NCBI GenBank assembly: GCA_035517695.1
Contig: DATIYI010000365.1
Location: forward strand, 1-64,000
Source: DATFVJ01 sp035517695
GTDB taxonomy: Bacteria; Actinomycetota; Actinomycetes; Streptosporangiales; Streptosporangiaceae
Length of the DNA stretch: 64,000 bases
Direction of reading: 5' to 3'
The number at the start of each line of letters is the position of its first letter. The first letter of the stretch is position 1. A program made the position numbers and the translations under genes. The notes below the pieces were generated by a model. The model saw only the letters and a list, made by a program, of their open reading frames with translations. It searched no databases and was not told the origin of the DNA. This document shows, piece after piece, positions 63,672 through 64,000 of this stretch.

Positions 63672-63766
63672 GAAGCTGCTCCTATTCTCCCCGCGGTCGG
63701 TTTCTAACCAAACGCCCAGATTGATCCGCTATTGTCGGTCACCACGACATGTAAGCTGAGGTACCA

Positions 63767-64000
63767 ATGGCACTGGCGTTGCGCAACGTAGTTCGGGCCG
63801 TGCGCGCTCATAGCATGGTCAGGGCGGTGTACGGGTACTGCGTCCGGACCGTGGGCAGGCAGTTCACGCGCTTCGCCATTGGCGCGGCTCTCGCGCTCGC
63901 GACGAGCGAGTTCACGCTCCTGACGTGCCTTGGGCTCCTGAAGCTGTGGCCGACAGTGTCGGCCGCGGTGGCCTGGTTCGCCGGCGCCGCGGTGAGCTAC
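63767..64000 (+). CDS. GtrA-like membrane protein (partial)
   Basis: A start of 78 codons, cut by the window end. It has MALALRNVVRAVRAHSMVRA, then FAIGAALALATSEFTLLTCL and TVSAAVAWFAGAAVSY, two hydrophobic helices ending in the AGAAVSY segment typical of GtrA-family flippase-like proteins, which pass polyprenyl-linked sugars across the membrane. ATG 63767 has TGAGG upstream. It is divergent from the sulfoquinovose synthase gene, which hints at a sugar-lipid locus continuing to the right. Confidence 0.6.
   Translation, partial: MALALRNVVRAVRAHSMVRAVYGYCVRTVGRQFTRFAIGAALALATSEFTLLTCLGLLKLWPTVSAAVAWFAGAAVSY

Overview
The window is high-GC actinobacterial DNA: many GTG starts, GGAGG-type ribosome binding sites, large LuxR/AAA regulators, an F420-type luciferase-like oxidoreductase and the aerobic cobalt chelatase CobN. 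I infer a soil actinomycete, possibly related to Streptosporangiales, but the window does not fix the genus. Gene decay is unusually heavy: I count about two dozen broken genes. Some carry a single indel and could be sequence error. Many carry internal deletions, several lesions or lost catalytic residues, which indicates real decay.

Left flank (1-1076): a degenerate transposase. Positions 1077-30868: a 29.7-kb integrated mobilizable element. A 44-bp direct repeat of the 3' half of a tRNA-Arg(UCU) gene bounds it at 1077-1120 and at 30825-30868, the second copy lying inside the intact tRNA. Just inside each end are two tandem 11-bp units that look like integrase arm sites. It encodes a tyrosine integrase (dead: three frameshifts and the catalytic Tyr changed to Ser), a frameshifted MobC and a frameshifted relaxase. 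The cargo is mostly hydrolases and oxidoreductases: epoxide hydrolases, three copies of one alpha/beta-hydrolase family (one intact), cupin, flavodoxin, Rieske, metallo-beta-lactamase fold, SDR/NmrA proteins, enoyl-CoA hydratase, and remnants of a DyP peroxidase, GMC oxidoreductase and MFS pump. It also has two LuxR/AAA regulators (one truncated), a beta-propeller gene coupled to a MoaD/ThiS-like ubiquitin-fold gene, and a Phd/PIN toxin-antitoxin pair near the right end.

Right of the element (30900-34460): cobD, a cobQ cut off after about 70 codons, an alpha/beta hydrolase, and remnants of an FAD oxidoreductase, folE and an HTH regulator. Positions 34470-41278 hold an intact narGHJI respiratory nitrate reductase operon on the minus strand. 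A second, degraded narG (43966-44505) lies upstream of a TehA-type transporter; sigma and anti-sigma remnants, a CopD-like membrane protein and an APH-family kinase lie around it.

Positions 46231-60723: a secreted or anchored Pro/Gly-rich protein, cobN (with an in-frame 20-bp perfect inverted repeat), phosphosugar mutase, remnants of a nucleoside ABC importer, then cdd, deoA, deoC and two aldehyde dehydrogenase genes, and a frameshifted upp. This is a deoxynucleoside salvage and catabolism locus that has lost its importer. Positions 60840-64000: a DUF6504-like gene with a candidate LexA box, an F420-type oxidoreductase, a UDP-sulfoquinovose synthase-like epimerase, and the start of a GtrA-like membrane protein that runs off the window.
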